Source of the DNA: Verrucomicrobium sp. BvORR034
GTDB lineage: Bacteria; Verrucomicrobiota; Verrucomicrobiia; Verrucomicrobiales; Verrucomicrobiaceae
Assembly: GCF_000739635.1 (NCBI RefSeq)
Contig: NZ_BATQ01000019.1
Span: 1 to 64,000, forward strand
DNA: 64,000 bases
Direction of reading: 5' to 3'
The notes below the pieces were generated by a model. That model made no database searches and was not told where the DNA came from. It saw only the letters and a list, made by a program, of their open reading frames with translations. The translations under genes were made by a program, and so were the position numbers. Position 1 is the first letter of the stretch, and every line of letters begins with the position of its first letter. Below, piece after piece: positions 23,841-32,552 of this stretch.

Positions 23841-26018
23841 ATGAGCCAGACCGATACGCCGCCAGCCACGACGCCCACGCCCAAGCACACGAACGCCCTC
23901 GCCAGCGAGAAGTCTCCGTACCTGCTGCAACATGCGCATAATCCGGTGAACTGGCTCCCCTGGGGGGAGGCGGCCTTTGAGCAGGCGCGCAAGGCGGACA
24001 AGCCTATCCTTCTCTCCATCGGCTACTCCACCTGCCACTGGTGCCACGTGATGGAGCGGGAGTCTTTTGAGAATGAGGAGACAGCCCAGGTGCTGAACGA
24101 GCATTTCATCTCCATCAAGGTGGACCGTGAGGAGCGTCCAGATGTGGACCTCACCTACATGACCTATGCGCAAGCGGTGAGCGGTGGGGGTGGCTGGCCG
24201 CTGAACGTGTGGCTCACTCCGGAACTGAAGCCTTTCTTTGCCGGCACGTATTTCCCGCCGGAAGACAAGGGCGGGCGGATGGGCTTCCGCGCCTTGTGCC
24301 TGAAAATTGCCGAGGTCTGGAAAGATGACCGTGCTGGAGTGATGGAGCGCAGTGAAGCGGCCATCCAGAAACTGCAGGAGTACATCGAGGATGAGCAGAA
24401 GCATCACGACGCCCCCTTCGATGCGGTGATGAAGAAGGCGTACGACGATGTGTCGAACGCTTTTGACTACCATGAGGGCGGCTTCAGCGGCGCACCCAAG
24501 TTCCCCCGCCCGGTGACGCTGAACCTGCTGGGTCGGCTGAAGAAGCATCTCGCTCTGAAAAAGGAGGAGAGTGAGTCCAACTGGGCGGTGGCCATGGGCA
24601 AGACGACGCTCACCTGCATGGCCAACGGCGGCATCCGCGATCACATCGGTGGCGGCTTCCACCGCTACTCGGTGGATGGCTACTGGCACGTTCCCCACTA
24701 TGAAAAGATGCTCTATGACCAGGCGCAGCTCCTCACGGCCTATGTGGAGGGCTATCAACACACGGGGCTGAAGAGCTTCGCCACCATCGCACGTGAGATC
24801 GTGGAGTACGTGAAGCGGGACCTGCGTCATCCTGAAGGGGCCTTCTACTCCGCCGAGGATGCCGACAGCTACACGGATGAAACGCGCACCACCAAGGGTG
24901 AAGGTGCCTTCTATGTGTGGAAGGCATCAGAGATCGATGAGCTGCTGGGCAAGGAGGAAGGCAGCATCTTCCGCTATGCTTATGGAGCGCGCCGCGATGG
25001 CAATGCACGTCCCGAGAGTGATCCCCATGAGGAGCTTAAGGGGCTGAACACGCTTTTCCGTGCGTACTCGCCCAAGAAGACGGCGGAGTACTTCAAGCTG
25101 GAGGAGGACAAGGTGGCGGAAATCCTGGAGCGCGGGCGCAAGGTGCTCTTTGAAGCGCGCTGCAAACGTCCACGTCCGCATCTGGATGACAAGGTGCTCT
25201 CGGCGTGGAACGGCCTCATGATCTCCGGCCTGGCGCGTGCGGCCGGGGCGCTGAATGAGCCGAGTTTCCTCGAACTGGCGACGCAGGCGGCGCAGTTCAT
25301 CCATGACCATCTCTCTGACAAGGGCTCGAACCTCCGCCGGAGCTGGCGTGAGGGCGTCTCCACGGTGCAGGGCTTTGCCTCGGATTATGCGCTGCTCATC
25401 CAGGGCCTGCTAGACCTGTATGAAGCGGGCTTTGACGTGAAGTGGCTCCAGTGGGCCGCAGCTCTGCAGGAGGAGTTTGAGACGAAGTATGGCGACCCGG
25501 AGAAGGGTGGTTATTTCAGCGTCAGCAAGGCCATCCCCAACTCCGTGTTGCAGGTGAAGGAGGACTACGACAGCGCCGAGCCTTCGCCCAACAGCGTGGC
25601 GGCCATGAACCTCTTCCGCCTGGCGCGCATGCTCGCCCGGGAGGACCTGCGCGAGCGCGGGGAGAAGGTGCTGCGCCTCTTTGGCAAAAGCCTGGAGGAG
25701 AGCCCCTTCACCGTGCCAGCCATGGTGGCGGCGCTGGATTTCAGTCATTATGGCGAGGTGGAGATCGTGCTCGCTGGGAGCAAGGATGACGCCGGTTTCC
25801 AGGCGCTGGCCACGGCGGTGCGGTCCCGGTACCTGCCGCATGCGGTGCTGCTGCACGCGGATGGTGGTGCCGGCCAGGCCTTCCTCGCCACCAAGAACGA
25901 GGCGCTGGGGGCCATGAAACCCGTCAATGGTCAGGCAGCCGCCTATGTCTGCCGCAACCGCGTCTGCCAGTCCCCCGTAACCACGGTGGAGGCGTTGAAT
26001 GGCAATTTGGATTTGTGA
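23841..26018 (+). CDS. DUF255/YyaL-type thioredoxin-fold and (alpha/alpha)6-barrel protein
   Basis: 725 residues, full length for the YyaL/spermatogenesis-associated-protein-20 family. The N-terminal thioredoxin-like domain has [19 protein letters not shown], the redox motif [20 protein letters not shown] and [20 protein letters not shown]; the C-terminal two thirds is a glycosidase-like helical barrel with [20 protein letters not shown] and [19 protein letters not shown]. It is probably cytoplasmic, with no signal peptide. Redox or sugar-related activity is proposed for the family, but no reaction is firmly established. The ATG at [11 protein letters not shown] gives a short disordered leader before the conserved part. 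Confidence 0.92.
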   Translation: MSQTDTPPATTPTPKHTNALASEKSPYLLQHAHNPVNWLPWGEAAFEQARKADKPILLSIGYSTCHWCHVMERESFENEETAQVLNEHFISIKVDREERPDVDLTYMTYAQAVSGGGGWPLNVWLTPELKPFFAGTYFPPEDKGGRMGFRALCLKIAEVWKDDRAGVMERSEAAIQKLQEYIEDEQKHHDAPFDAVMKKAYDDVSNAFDYHEGGFSGAPKFPRPVTLNLLGRLKKHLALKKEESESNWAVAMGKTTLTCMANGGIRDHIGGGFHRYSVDGYWHVPHYEKMLYDQAQLLTAYVEGYQHTGLKSFATIAREIVEYVKRDLRHPEGAFYSAEDADSYTDETRTTKGEGAFYVWKASEIDELLGKEEGSIFRYAYGARRDGNARPESDPHEELKGLNTLFRAYSPKKTAEYFKLEEDKVAEILERGRKVLFEARCKRPRPHLDDKVLSAWNGLMISGLARAAGALNEPSFLELATQAAQFIHDHLSDKGSNLRRSWREGVSTVQGFASDYALLIQGLLDLYEAGFDVKWLQWAAALQEEFETKYGDPEKGGYFSVSKAIPNSVLQVKEDYDSAEPSPNSVAAMNLFRLARMLAREDLRERGEKVLRLFGKSLEESPFTVPAMVAALDFSHYGEVEIVLAGSKDDAGFQALATAVRSRYLPHAVLLHADGGAGQAFLATKNEALGAMKPVNGQAAAYVCRNRVCQSPVTTVEALNGNLDL

Positions 26019-26134
26019 TCTCTGATTTTGGATTTAGTCCAATTCATTGGTCACAAGTCAGTCTAAAGTGCCATCCATCGCCAACGGCGATGCTCTCATC
26101 TAGCATTCACAATTCCCCAATCATCATTTCAACA

Positions 26135-26809
26135 ATGCCCCGCGCTCTGATCTTCGACTTCGACGGTCTCATTCTGGATACTGAAACGGCCGTTTATGAA
26201 GGGTGGCGTGAGCTGTATGCCGAGCATGGGCAGCCCCTGCCGCTGGAGACCTGGGCCCAGTGTGTGGGCAGTGATTTCGGTGTCTATGACCCTGCCGCAG
26301 CTCTGGAGAAGCTGGTGGGCACCGGTGCGTTGCTGGATTGGCCGGCTCTCACCAGTCGGCGTCGCCAGCGGGTCTCAGAGATTCTGGTCGGCAAGGACAC
26401 GCTCCCGGGGGTGCGCCAGCTCCTGCGGGAGGCTGGTGATCACAACATCCCCTGTGCCGTGGCCAGCAGCTCCCCGCACGAGTGGGTGGACCGCTGGCTT
26501 AAGCAGCTGGGCCTTTGGGACTATTTCTTCAATGTGACGTGCCTGGAGGACACCGGCGGCAAAGTAAAGCCGGACCCCAGTCTGTTCCTACACGCCGCCA
26601 GCAAGCTGGAGGTGGATCCGGCGCAGGCGGTGGTGTTTGAAGACTCGCTCAACGGGCTTCGTGCCGCCACGGCTGCGGGCATGCGATGTGTGGTGGTGCC
26701 GTGCGCCATCACCAGCCACCTGGATTTCCAGGGGGCCTGGCGGCAGTTGCGGTCCCTGGAGGAGGTGACGGTGCCGGAACTTTTTCAGCTGTTCCGCGCC
26801 AGTCATTAA
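26135..26809 (+). CDS. HAD-superfamily phosphatase (subfamily IA)
   Basis: 224 residues. The nucleophile motif is FDFDGLILDTET (Asp11 and Asp13 of MPRALIFDFDG-type start), motif II is VASSSP, motif III lysine is KVKPDPS, and motif IV is VFEDSLNGL. This is the beta-phosphoglucomutase/phosphoglycolate phosphatase-like group; it dephosphorylates a small metabolite in the cytoplasm, not determined. Family members start directly at MPRALIFDFDG, so the in-frame upstream extension from 26015 is dismissed. It lies between the YyaL-like gene and the LolC/E permease and may share a transcript with the latter, 94 bases downstream. Confidence 0.9.
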   Translation: MPRALIFDFDGLILDTETAVYEGWRELYAEHGQPLPLETWAQCVGSDFGVYDPAAALEKLVGTGALLDWPALTSRRRQRVSEILVGKDTLPGVRQLLREAGDHNIPCAVASSSPHEWVDRWLKQLGLWDYFFNVTCLEDTGGKVKPDPSLFLHAASKLEVDPAQAVVFEDSLNGLRAATAAGMRCVVVPCAITSHLDFQGAWRQLRSLEEVTVPELFQLFRASH

Positions 26810-26903
26810 CAGCATCAACCGAATGCTGCCGACCGCACGAGGGGATGGCTCCGTGCCGCCCTTGTGCCTTGCATTCTCCACGCCTCCACCCACACTGCGC
26901 GCC

Positions 26904-28250
26904 GTGACCAAAAATTTCAGCCTCTACCTCGCCCTCCGCTACCTTCGTCCCAAGCGGACGTTCGTGAGCGTCATCACCCTCATCTCCATCCTGGGAGTGA
27001 CGCTGGGGGTGAGCGTGCTGATCGTGGTCATCGCGGTGATGGCGGGCTTCCATGCCCAGATGAAGGAGCTCGCGGTGGGCTACGAGGCACATATTGAGGC
27101 TCGGGATGCCTGGGGCACCTCCATGTTTGGCGAGAACCATCGCCCACCAGATGCCGCCGACAAACCCTGGCGGGAGGTGATCAAGGATCTGCGCAAGACA
27201 CCGGGGGTGGTCTCTGCTTCGCCCATGGTGCGTGGGTTGCTGTTGATCGAGTCCCAGGGGAGCATGGCTCCGGCCTGGATGTGGGGCATTCAACAGGAAG
27301 ATGGCAACCGGCTCGCGGAAAAGCAGAAGGAAATGGTGGAATCCGGTGAGCTCGACCTCTCTGGAGACAACATCGTGCTGGATGGTGGTGTGGCTCACTC
27401 CTTCGGTCTGAAGGTGGGGGACACAGTGACTGTGTATGCCCCATCGAATCTCAATGGCATCGTCCAGACCATTCGGGAGATCGATGACAAACCCGAGGCG
27501 GAAAAGCAGGCTGCGTTCAAGCAGCTCAAGGAGCTGGTCCTCCCGCTGGATCTGAAGGTGACAGGAATTATCAATCCGCCCCAGTTTCAGGACTCAGACA
27601 AGATGGCCATCGGCGTGGTGCCATTGCATGTGGCGCAGGAGCTTCGAGGCATCGATGACGGCATTTCCAGCATCGGGATTGAACTTCAGGAGCCCTACAT
27701 GGCCGGGCCGATCAAAGAGCAGCTATTGAAGGACAAGGTGCTTCCGGATTCCTGGGAGGCCTTCACCTGGATGGAGGCCCACGCCCGTCTCTTCGGTGCG
27801 GTGCAGAATGAGATGATGATGATGTACATCATCCTCTTCATCATTGTGCTCGTGGCGGCCTTCTGCGTGATGAACACCATGATCACCGTCACTGTGCAAA
27901 AGCGCCGTGAGATCGGCATCATCGCCGCGCTCGGCACCCGCATCGGCCAGATCATGTGGGTTTTTCTCTGGCAGGGCATGATGGTGGGTGCCTTTGGGGC
28001 CGTCTGCGGTCTCGCGGTTGGCTTGTCCGTGGCGTACAATCTGAACTCGATCCGCGACTTTCTGAACGACCGGTTGAAGCTCCAGCTCTTCGATCCCGCC
28101 ATCTACGGCCTTGTCGAACTGCCCGCCAAGGTCCTGCCGAAGGACGTCGCCATCATCTGCGGCGGTGCCTTTGTGCTCTGCTCCGTCGCGGCATTGGTGC
28201 CTGCGTTCCTGGCAGCTCGTACCGAGCCGGCGGTGGCGTTGCGGGATTAA
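26904..28250 (+). CDS. LolC/LolE-type ABC transporter permease
   Basis: 448 residues from a GTG start (MTKNFSLYLALRYLRPKRTF), the usual family opening. The first transmembrane helix is SVITLISILGVTLGVSVLIVVIAVMAGF, a large periplasmic domain follows, and three further helices lie at the C-terminus (MMMMYIILFIIVLVAAFCVM, then the FtsX-domain segments IGIIAALGTRIGQIMWVFLWQGMMVGAFGAV and VAIICGGAFVLCSVAALVPAFLAA). This is the architecture of lipoprotein-releasing permeases (LolC/E). It should pair with a LolD ATPase, which is not in the window. A frame upstream of the GTG starts at 26823 but lacks family similarity. Confidence 0.88.
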   Translation: MTKNFSLYLALRYLRPKRTFVSVITLISILGVTLGVSVLIVVIAVMAGFHAQMKELAVGYEAHIEARDAWGTSMFGENHRPPDAADKPWREVIKDLRKTPGVVSASPMVRGLLLIESQGSMAPAWMWGIQQEDGNRLAEKQKEMVESGELDLSGDNIVLDGGVAHSFGLKVGDTVTVYAPSNLNGIVQTIREIDDKPEAEKQAAFKQLKELVLPLDLKVTGIINPPQFQDSDKMAIGVVPLHVAQELRGIDDGISSIGIELQEPYMAGPIKEQLLKDKVLPDSWEAFTWMEAHARLFGAVQNEMMMMYIILFIIVLVAAFCVMNTMITVTVQKRREIGIIAALGTRIGQIMWVFLWQGMMVGAFGAVCGLAVGLSVAYNLNSIRDFLNDRLKLQLFDPAIYGLVELPAKVLPKDVAIICGGAFVLCSVAALVPAFLAARTEPAVALRD

Positions 28251-28291
28251 AGGGACGAACGCTGCACTTAGGGCGGTGCTGCCAATGTAGA

Positions 28292-28308
28292 AGAGCCGTC
28301 CCGGCTCT
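28292..28308 (+). repeat. 7-bp hairpin after the LolC/E gene
   Basis: AGAGCCG and CGGCTCT flank TCC, 42 bases after the permease stop codon. It is terminator-like but without a T tract. Confidence 0.5.
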
Positions 28309-28456
28309 AGTGGGCCTCGCGCTCCACGTCGGATAGGTGTGGTTCGATGTAATGGCTGACGCATCCAGTGATGGGCTGGCTGGCGTCGTGACGTCAATCG
28401 GGCGGGATGGGCTTCGTTGGTAACCGGTCGGAGGATGGGTGTCACAAGGCATCGCG

Positions 28457-28486
28457 AAAGCGGTGATTCTCACCGCAGTCCCAAAA
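28457..28486 (-). repeat. Palindromic repeat unit, copy 1 (inverted)
   Basis: Read on the minus strand this is TTTTGGGACT, the stem GCGGTGA, loop GAA, stem TCACCGC, then TTT. It matches the unit at 28606-28634 in flank, loop and tail, and differs at two stem positions that are each compensated in the partner strand. Confidence 0.8.
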
Positions 28487-28605
28487 CGGCTTCGCCGTCA
28501 GGTGATGGTCGTGGTGGGGACAGAGTGCCTCTGGGGGGAGCGACATCGGAGGGTGAATGAATTCCAAGCAATTTAGGAGCCCTCTTCACCTGGATGCGAA
28601 GCATC

Positions 28606-28634
28606 TTTGGGACTGCGGCAAGAATTGCCGCTTT
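28606..28634 (+). repeat. Palindromic repeat unit, copy 2
   Basis: TTTGGGACT, stem GCGGCAA, loop GAA, stem TTGCCGC, TTT. It is in the opposite orientation to the unit at 28457-28486, with compensatory stem changes. Confidence 0.8.
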
Positions 28635-28767
28635 GGGGAGTCCTGTGTCGAGCAGTTGGCAGTGTTGCGTGAACGAAGGTGTCGGTCCCGTTTGCGCACA
28701 TTTCTCGGGTTGCCCCCTGCGACAACGCCACTTGTTTCTCCGCCGCATCCATGATTAACTTTCCAGC

Positions 28768-29646
28768 ATGGACCGGCTTGCACCCCCGGAAACTCACGCC
28801 CGACGTCTGTTCGTGCGCGCCAGCGGCGTGTTGTTCATCGCCGTGGTGCAGCTCCTGCTGATCCAGTTCGTGGTGCTTTATCTTGATGACCGGCTCATCA
28901 GCATTGGGAGCAAGGAGTCGTATCATGTTGGTGATCTCATTGCGCATGGTGGTGTGCTGTGGCTGATCGTCTTGATCAAGCTGATCGTGGGAGCCTGGCA
29001 GGCGCTCCGCCAGCGCTGGCCAGATTGTGCCAGAGAGGTGCCGCGGAATCTTTCTTGGAGCGTCATCGTGCTCACCTTTGGGTTGCCGTGGATTCATCCG
29101 GAGTGGAGGTGGATGCACTCGGAAGATTCTCAGATTGCCTTCTACGTCATGATGGGCTGGATTGTGGGCCTTCCCGTTGCGAGCAGTCTCATCGCTTACT
29201 ACAGCACCGATCGCTGGCTCCTGGGAAAGAAGATCAAGCCCGCTCCCCGTCCGTATGGCGCCAGTTCGGCCTCCAAGTCCAGCGATGGCAAACCTCTCTG
29301 GGGCTACCGGCTCATCTTTGTCACCCTGGGATGGGGCTTGCTGCTTTTTGCTGTCGGATTCTTGTTTGAGCGGACGATCACCGCCATGGTCCTGGCCGGT
29401 CTGGCTATGGCCTGCTTTTGCCAATGGCGTGATCTTCAGTATCAACGGTTCTCTCCCGCTGTGTGGTATCGTGGTCTGGTGCTGATGGTTGCATTGATTG
29501 TCATCCCTCTCTTTGCCATTGGCGGCCCCGGCGCCCATATTGCCGCCGTCTTTTTCGGCTTCTGCATCATCAACTGGGCTGCCGCGACCGCCCGGGATCT
29601 GTTTTTCCGGAGGAGTGTGGTGGAGGGGGAGGCGGTGATTTTTTGA
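28768..29646 (+). CDS. Multi-pass membrane protein, unrecognised
   Basis: 292 residues, with about seven to eight hydrophobic segments (e.g. FIAVVQLLLIQFVVLYL near 35, GVLWLIVLIKLIVGAW near 65, a run around 90-110 ending in FGLPWIH, MMGWIVGLPVASSLIAYY, FVTLGWGLLLFAVGFLF, TAMVLAGLAMACF, VLMVALIVIPLFAIGG, AAVFFGFCIINWAAA). A hydrophilic loop rich in Pro, Ala and Ser lies near residues 155-175. I do not recognise a family and see no conserved catalytic motif. It is presumably an inner membrane protein. The following 86-residue gene starts two bases after its stop, which points to an operon. Confidence 0.7.
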   Translation: MDRLAPPETHARRLFVRASGVLFIAVVQLLLIQFVVLYLDDRLISIGSKESYHVGDLIAHGGVLWLIVLIKLIVGAWQALRQRWPDCAREVPRNLSWSVIVLTFGLPWIHPEWRWMHSEDSQIAFYVMMGWIVGLPVASSLIAYYSTDRWLLGKKIKPAPRPYGASSASKSSDGKPLWGYRLIFVTLGWGLLLFAVGFLFERTITAMVLAGLAMACFCQWRDLQYQRFSPAVWYRGLVLMVALIVIPLFAIGGPGAHIAAVFFGFCIINWAAATARDLFFRRSVVEGEAVIF

Positions 29647-29648
29647 GC

Positions 29649-29909
29649 ATGAACATTTCGGAAGACTTTTCAGAATGGCGAGACTGTGCGGATGCCACCT
29701 ATCTGGTGGGATTGGCTCTGGGCCTTTATTCTGAACAGGACAATGCGAGCATCGTCACGAGCGTTAGCAACCGAATTGGAAACCTGGCGATAACCGTTCT
29801 GGGCGAAATGGTTCGGATCGGTAATTTGGAATTCAACGAGGAACTGGGAGCGTATCGTTGGAACAAAGCGTATCGATTCAAGGAACGAATTGGCGACTTG
29901 ATCGAGTGA
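29649..29909 (+). CDS. Small hypothetical protein, probably co-translated
   Basis: 86 residues beginning MNISEDFSEWRDCADATYLV, with no signal peptide and one amphipathic alternation (ATYLVGLALGLY). The ATG lies two bases after the stop of the membrane protein gene, so translational coupling is likely. No homologue is recognised. The frame continues unbroken from further upstream inside the preceding gene, but codons there are in a shadow frame, so the start after the stop is the sensible one. The gene is called with moderate confidence. Confidence 0.5.
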   Translation: MNISEDFSEWRDCADATYLVGLALGLYSEQDNASIVTSVSNRIGNLAITVLGEMVRIGNLEFNEELGAYRWNKAYRFKERIGDLIE

Positions 29910-30147
29910 TGGCTATTGAGATTTTAGCTTCGGCATGTGCGCCACAAAGCCCCATGAGTGGGGTAATTGTTGTTTCATATATCCAATGTTCGTAGATGCG
30001 ATGCCGGGTTATTCCCGGAGAAAAGTTTTTGGCATCACGCTATCAGAACTTGCCGGATCGCCTGCGCGAGGCATTTTGCCGGGTTGTTCCGACCTGGACA
30101 AAGGAGGCTCACCAAGCAGAAACCATCCCTGCACTGATTCCTGAGCC

Positions 30148-30591
30148 ATGAAGATCCTTAAACGCCTGTTGTCTCTGATCGTCGTTCTCCTTGTATTGCT
30201 CGCCGCCGGGGCGGGTGGGTGGTTTCTCGGTTTCCGGGATGGGGCCAGCATGGCCTACGCGGATGTGTCCACCGCCCTGACAACTTATCATCTCGCCCAA
30301 AGTCGGCAGGACTCTGTGACGGCGCAACGGGCTGTGGATCGCTGCACTGGAAATGTGGTGAGCCACCTTCTCAACGGCCGTCATCAACTGCCGCTGGTGG
30401 ACGTTTTCCCGTATCGTTCTGAATACTCGCTGGCTCAGTTGCGAGCGGTCTGGACGCCGCCCGACCGCCTGATTCTCGCTCCCAAGGTGGAATACCCTTA
30501 CACGGTCAGGGGCCGCAAATACCGCGCTGAATTCGAGGCCATCCGACCGGCAGAGAAGGTGGAGTACGTGCGTTGGTATGCGGAGGAGTGA
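30148..30591 (+). CDS. Membrane-anchored or secreted hypothetical protein
   Basis: 147 residues with a strong N-terminal hydrophobic helix (LLSLIVVLLVLLAAGAGGW) preceded by basic residues (MKILKR). A cleavage site is not obvious, so a single-pass anchor facing the periplasm is as likely as a signal peptide. The remaining region (residues 25-147) is polar, with no recognised domain. It is separated by about 240 bases from the preceding small gene. Nothing in the neighbourhood suggests a function. Confidence 0.65.
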   Translation: MKILKRLLSLIVVLLVLLAAGAGGWFLGFRDGASMAYADVSTALTTYHLAQSRQDSVTAQRAVDRCTGNVVSHLLNGRHQLPLVDVFPYRSEYSLAQLRAVWTPPDRLILAPKVEYPYTVRGRKYRAEFEAIRPAEKVEYVRWYAEE

Positions 30592-30799
30592 GGCTCCCGA
30601 GGCAGGATTAAGGAAGGCTTCATTGGCGTTGGCTGGAAAAGTGATTCCGACCTCCAGTCGAAAAACGATTGCCTGTGGGAAATGGCCCCGGTACACTCAC
30701 CCGACGCGGGACCCCGGTTCGGTGTTCGATGCGACTTGGAGCAAGTTCCCGTGAAGTGAGATTCAAGGTAAGACCCAACCCTACCAAAGGAGAGCAGCC

Positions 30800-30910
30800 A
30801 TGAGCACCCCGACAAAGCCGACCCCCGAAACGATATTCTCTGACGAGAGCTATCCTGCCACCGTGCCGCCACCCCCGCCCCCGCCAACCAATGGTGGTGG
30901 CGGCGGCTAG
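30800..30910 (+). CDS. 36-residue Pro/Gly-rich short protein or leader peptide
   Basis: Starts MSTPTKPTPETIFSDESYPA, then has a run of seven prolines, TN, and five glycines before TAG. The ribosome binding site AAAGGAG is perfectly placed (seven bases before ATG), better than most in this window. A strong rho-independent terminator follows 70 bases later. It could be an expressed microprotein, a precursor peptide, or a leader peptide whose Pro run stalls ribosomes. Polyproline stalling (relieved by EF-P) is established; a regulatory role here is inference. No family is recognised. Confidence 0.6.
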   Translation: MSTPTKPTPETIFSDESYPATVPPPPPPPTNGGGGG

Positions 30911-30980
30911 ATCGCCCCTCGTCGTTGGACTGCCGTGAACCCGTGAGTAACGAATGGCGATGGCAGACCTTTTTTTCAAG

Positions 30981-31026
30981 CACTCTCAGTGGGCGGAAAG
31001 ATCCGGTCATTGAGGGTGTTTTTTGG
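30981..31026 (+). terminator. Strong rho-independent terminator between the short gene and the SdrD-like gene
   Basis: CACTCTCAGTG (30981-30991) pairs with CATTGAGGGTG (31008-31018) with two G-U pairs, and an inner CGGA/TCCG stem stacks on it. Six or more T follow (31019-31024). The hairpin ends only about 15-20 bases before the start codon of the next gene. Confidence 0.85.
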
Positions 31027-31040
31027 TCCACGCCTCACCC

Positions 31041-32183
31041 ATGAAGTCCGTTCGCCCCACCAGTTCGCCTGCTGCTCCCGCAGACAGTTACTACCGCAAA
31101 CGCGAAGACTGGTCCGGCAGCAGCGGCAAGCTCAACATCTCCGTCTTCGTCTTTCGGGACACCAACCGAAGCGGCCGCTATGACCTGGGGGACCGGCCGC
31201 TGGCCTCGGTGGCGGTGGAGATGCGAAGTGCAGGGGAGGAAGTGGTGGTGAAACAGTCTAACATTGCGGGTTTCAGCAACTTTGAGATGTCCACCTCAGA
31301 GGAGGCAAGCCTGATCCAGAAGCCCGGCAGGCGGACGTTTGAAGTCATTGCGCCCCCTGGGTGGGTGGTGACAACGGGCAATGCGGTGCAGGAGGTGGAG
31401 TTTGTGGCTCTGGCCGGCTCTGTGGCGGGGCTGATCTGCCTGCAACCACCACAGCTGGTGGGGCTGGCACCCGTGCTGTCCGTGAGAGCCACGCTGGATC
31501 TGGCATCAATGGGGGGCGAAGACCTCGACCTGAGGCGGGTTCAAGGCAATACGAGTCCGGGGAACGACGCGCCGTTCATTTGGCAGCGCCAGCGGCAGGG
31601 TCGGGGCCATGAATTCAGCGTTCGCTGCGGAGCAGGGCACTTCGAGCTGGTGCATGGTCGCTTTGCCCGTCCGGTGACCGTGGGATCTTTTCCTGCACAC
31701 GTAGGTGACCTCAATGCAGACCGCGAATACGCCCCTGACGTCGGCGGCGACTGGCGGACCATCGATTTTGAGTCAGCGGTGCAGGCGGGCATTGGCAAGA
31801 TTCCCAACGGCTATGCGGGCATGGGCTGGGACAACTTTGTGGCGGTGGACAATGCCTTCTACCAGGGGGAAGGCTATGTGAACGGCACGATCTCAGGTCG
31901 CATGGTGACCTACAATGGCTCCGGCCATCCGGCGGAGGTCCTCCATGAGAACGGGTTTGATCTCCTCGGATGCCATCTGACCCTGGGATGGATTCGTGCT
32001 GAGGGTGAACTGGCGGTCATCGAAGCCTTTCAGGGAGATGTGCTGGTGGCGGTGGACCGGGTGGAGCTCTCTGCGCTGGGTCCCGTGTGGTATGAACCGA
32101 GATTCCGCAACGTGACCCGGGTGCGCTTTGCCACCGAGCACTACTGGCAGTTCATCATGGATGATCTGGTGGTGCGTGTTTAG
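31041..32183 (+). CDS. SdrD B-like / 'NGYxG' domain protein
   Basis: 380 residues. The N-terminal third (FVFRDTNRSGRYDLGDRPLASV, then VEVRSAGEE-type strands ending in VQEVEFVALAG) matches the SdrD B-like / Cna-B-like carboxypeptidase-regulatory fold, beginning with the Ca-type DTNRSGRYD loop. The C-terminal half starts with IDFESAVQAGIGKIPNGYAG and continues MGWDNFVAV, a beta-sandwich motif seen in secreted PEP-CTERM-type proteins. There is no obvious signal peptide, which is odd for such surface modules: the N-terminus is MKSVRPTSSPAAPADSYYRK. The ATG at 31041 or a TTG 18 bases upstream are possible starts; no good ribosome binding site precedes either. Substrate or partner unknown. Confidence 0.7.
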   Translation: MKSVRPTSSPAAPADSYYRKREDWSGSSGKLNISVFVFRDTNRSGRYDLGDRPLASVAVEMRSAGEEVVVKQSNIAGFSNFEMSTSEEASLIQKPGRRTFEVIAPPGWVVTTGNAVQEVEFVALAGSVAGLICLQPPQLVGLAPVLSVRATLDLASMGGEDLDLRRVQGNTSPGNDAPFIWQRQRQGRGHEFSVRCGAGHFELVHGRFARPVTVGSFPAHVGDLNADREYAPDVGGDWRTIDFESAVQAGIGKIPNGYAGMGWDNFVAVDNAFYQGEGYVNGTISGRMVTYNGSGHPAEVLHENGFDLLGCHLTLGWIRAEGELAVIEAFQGDVLVAVDRVELSALGPVWYEPRFRNVTRVRFATEHYWQFIMDDLVVRV

Positions 32184-32552
32184 CCGGGGACTCAGTGCGT
32201 CAGTGAAGGTTCGGGGAAAATATTGTGTGAGCGGAGAGGGTTGGAGTGCCGTCCCCGCATGCGGGACGGAATCAGTTCTCCAGGCGAAAGCAGGTGAATT
32301 CACGTGCCGACAGCCACCACGAGTAGATGGGTGCCAGGCCGCCGCCTCGATGGAGCTCACGATCCGACTTTGATGAAAATACGCCGCTCAAAACGGAACT
32401 CCAACCCGCTCCCTTGGGGACTGCCGGTGGGGCTGAGGTTGTCGGAATTTTAGAGCGCATTTTCGTCAGTAGGGACCCCTGGTTTTGATCAAAAAACGCT
32501 TCGCCGAAATCATCTTCGTGCGGCTATGGCCGAGAGATTGTGGGCTGTGACA
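32184..32552. other. Intergenic region between convergent genes
   Basis: About 370 bases. No gene is credible. It carries a CCGTCCC/GGGACGG hairpin (about 32248-32270) that could terminate the SdrD-like transcript, though the T run is missing. Confidence 0.45.

Larger units (their letters stand above)
28251..28767. other. Intergenic region with repeats
   Basis: No credible gene. It contains AGAGCCG-TCC-CGGCTCT (28292-28308), two copies of a palindromic unit in opposite orientation (28457-28486 and 28606-28634), and an ACGGC-TTC-GCCGT hairpin near 28489-28501. This concentration of hairpins suggests a REP-like intergenic insertion zone. Confidence 0.6.

Noticed and set aside
28330-28360. GGTTCGA-like stretch suggesting a tRNA T-loop.
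   Set aside because: No acceptor stem, D-loop or anticodon arm surrounds it, and the same holds for a GGTTCGA near 47230.
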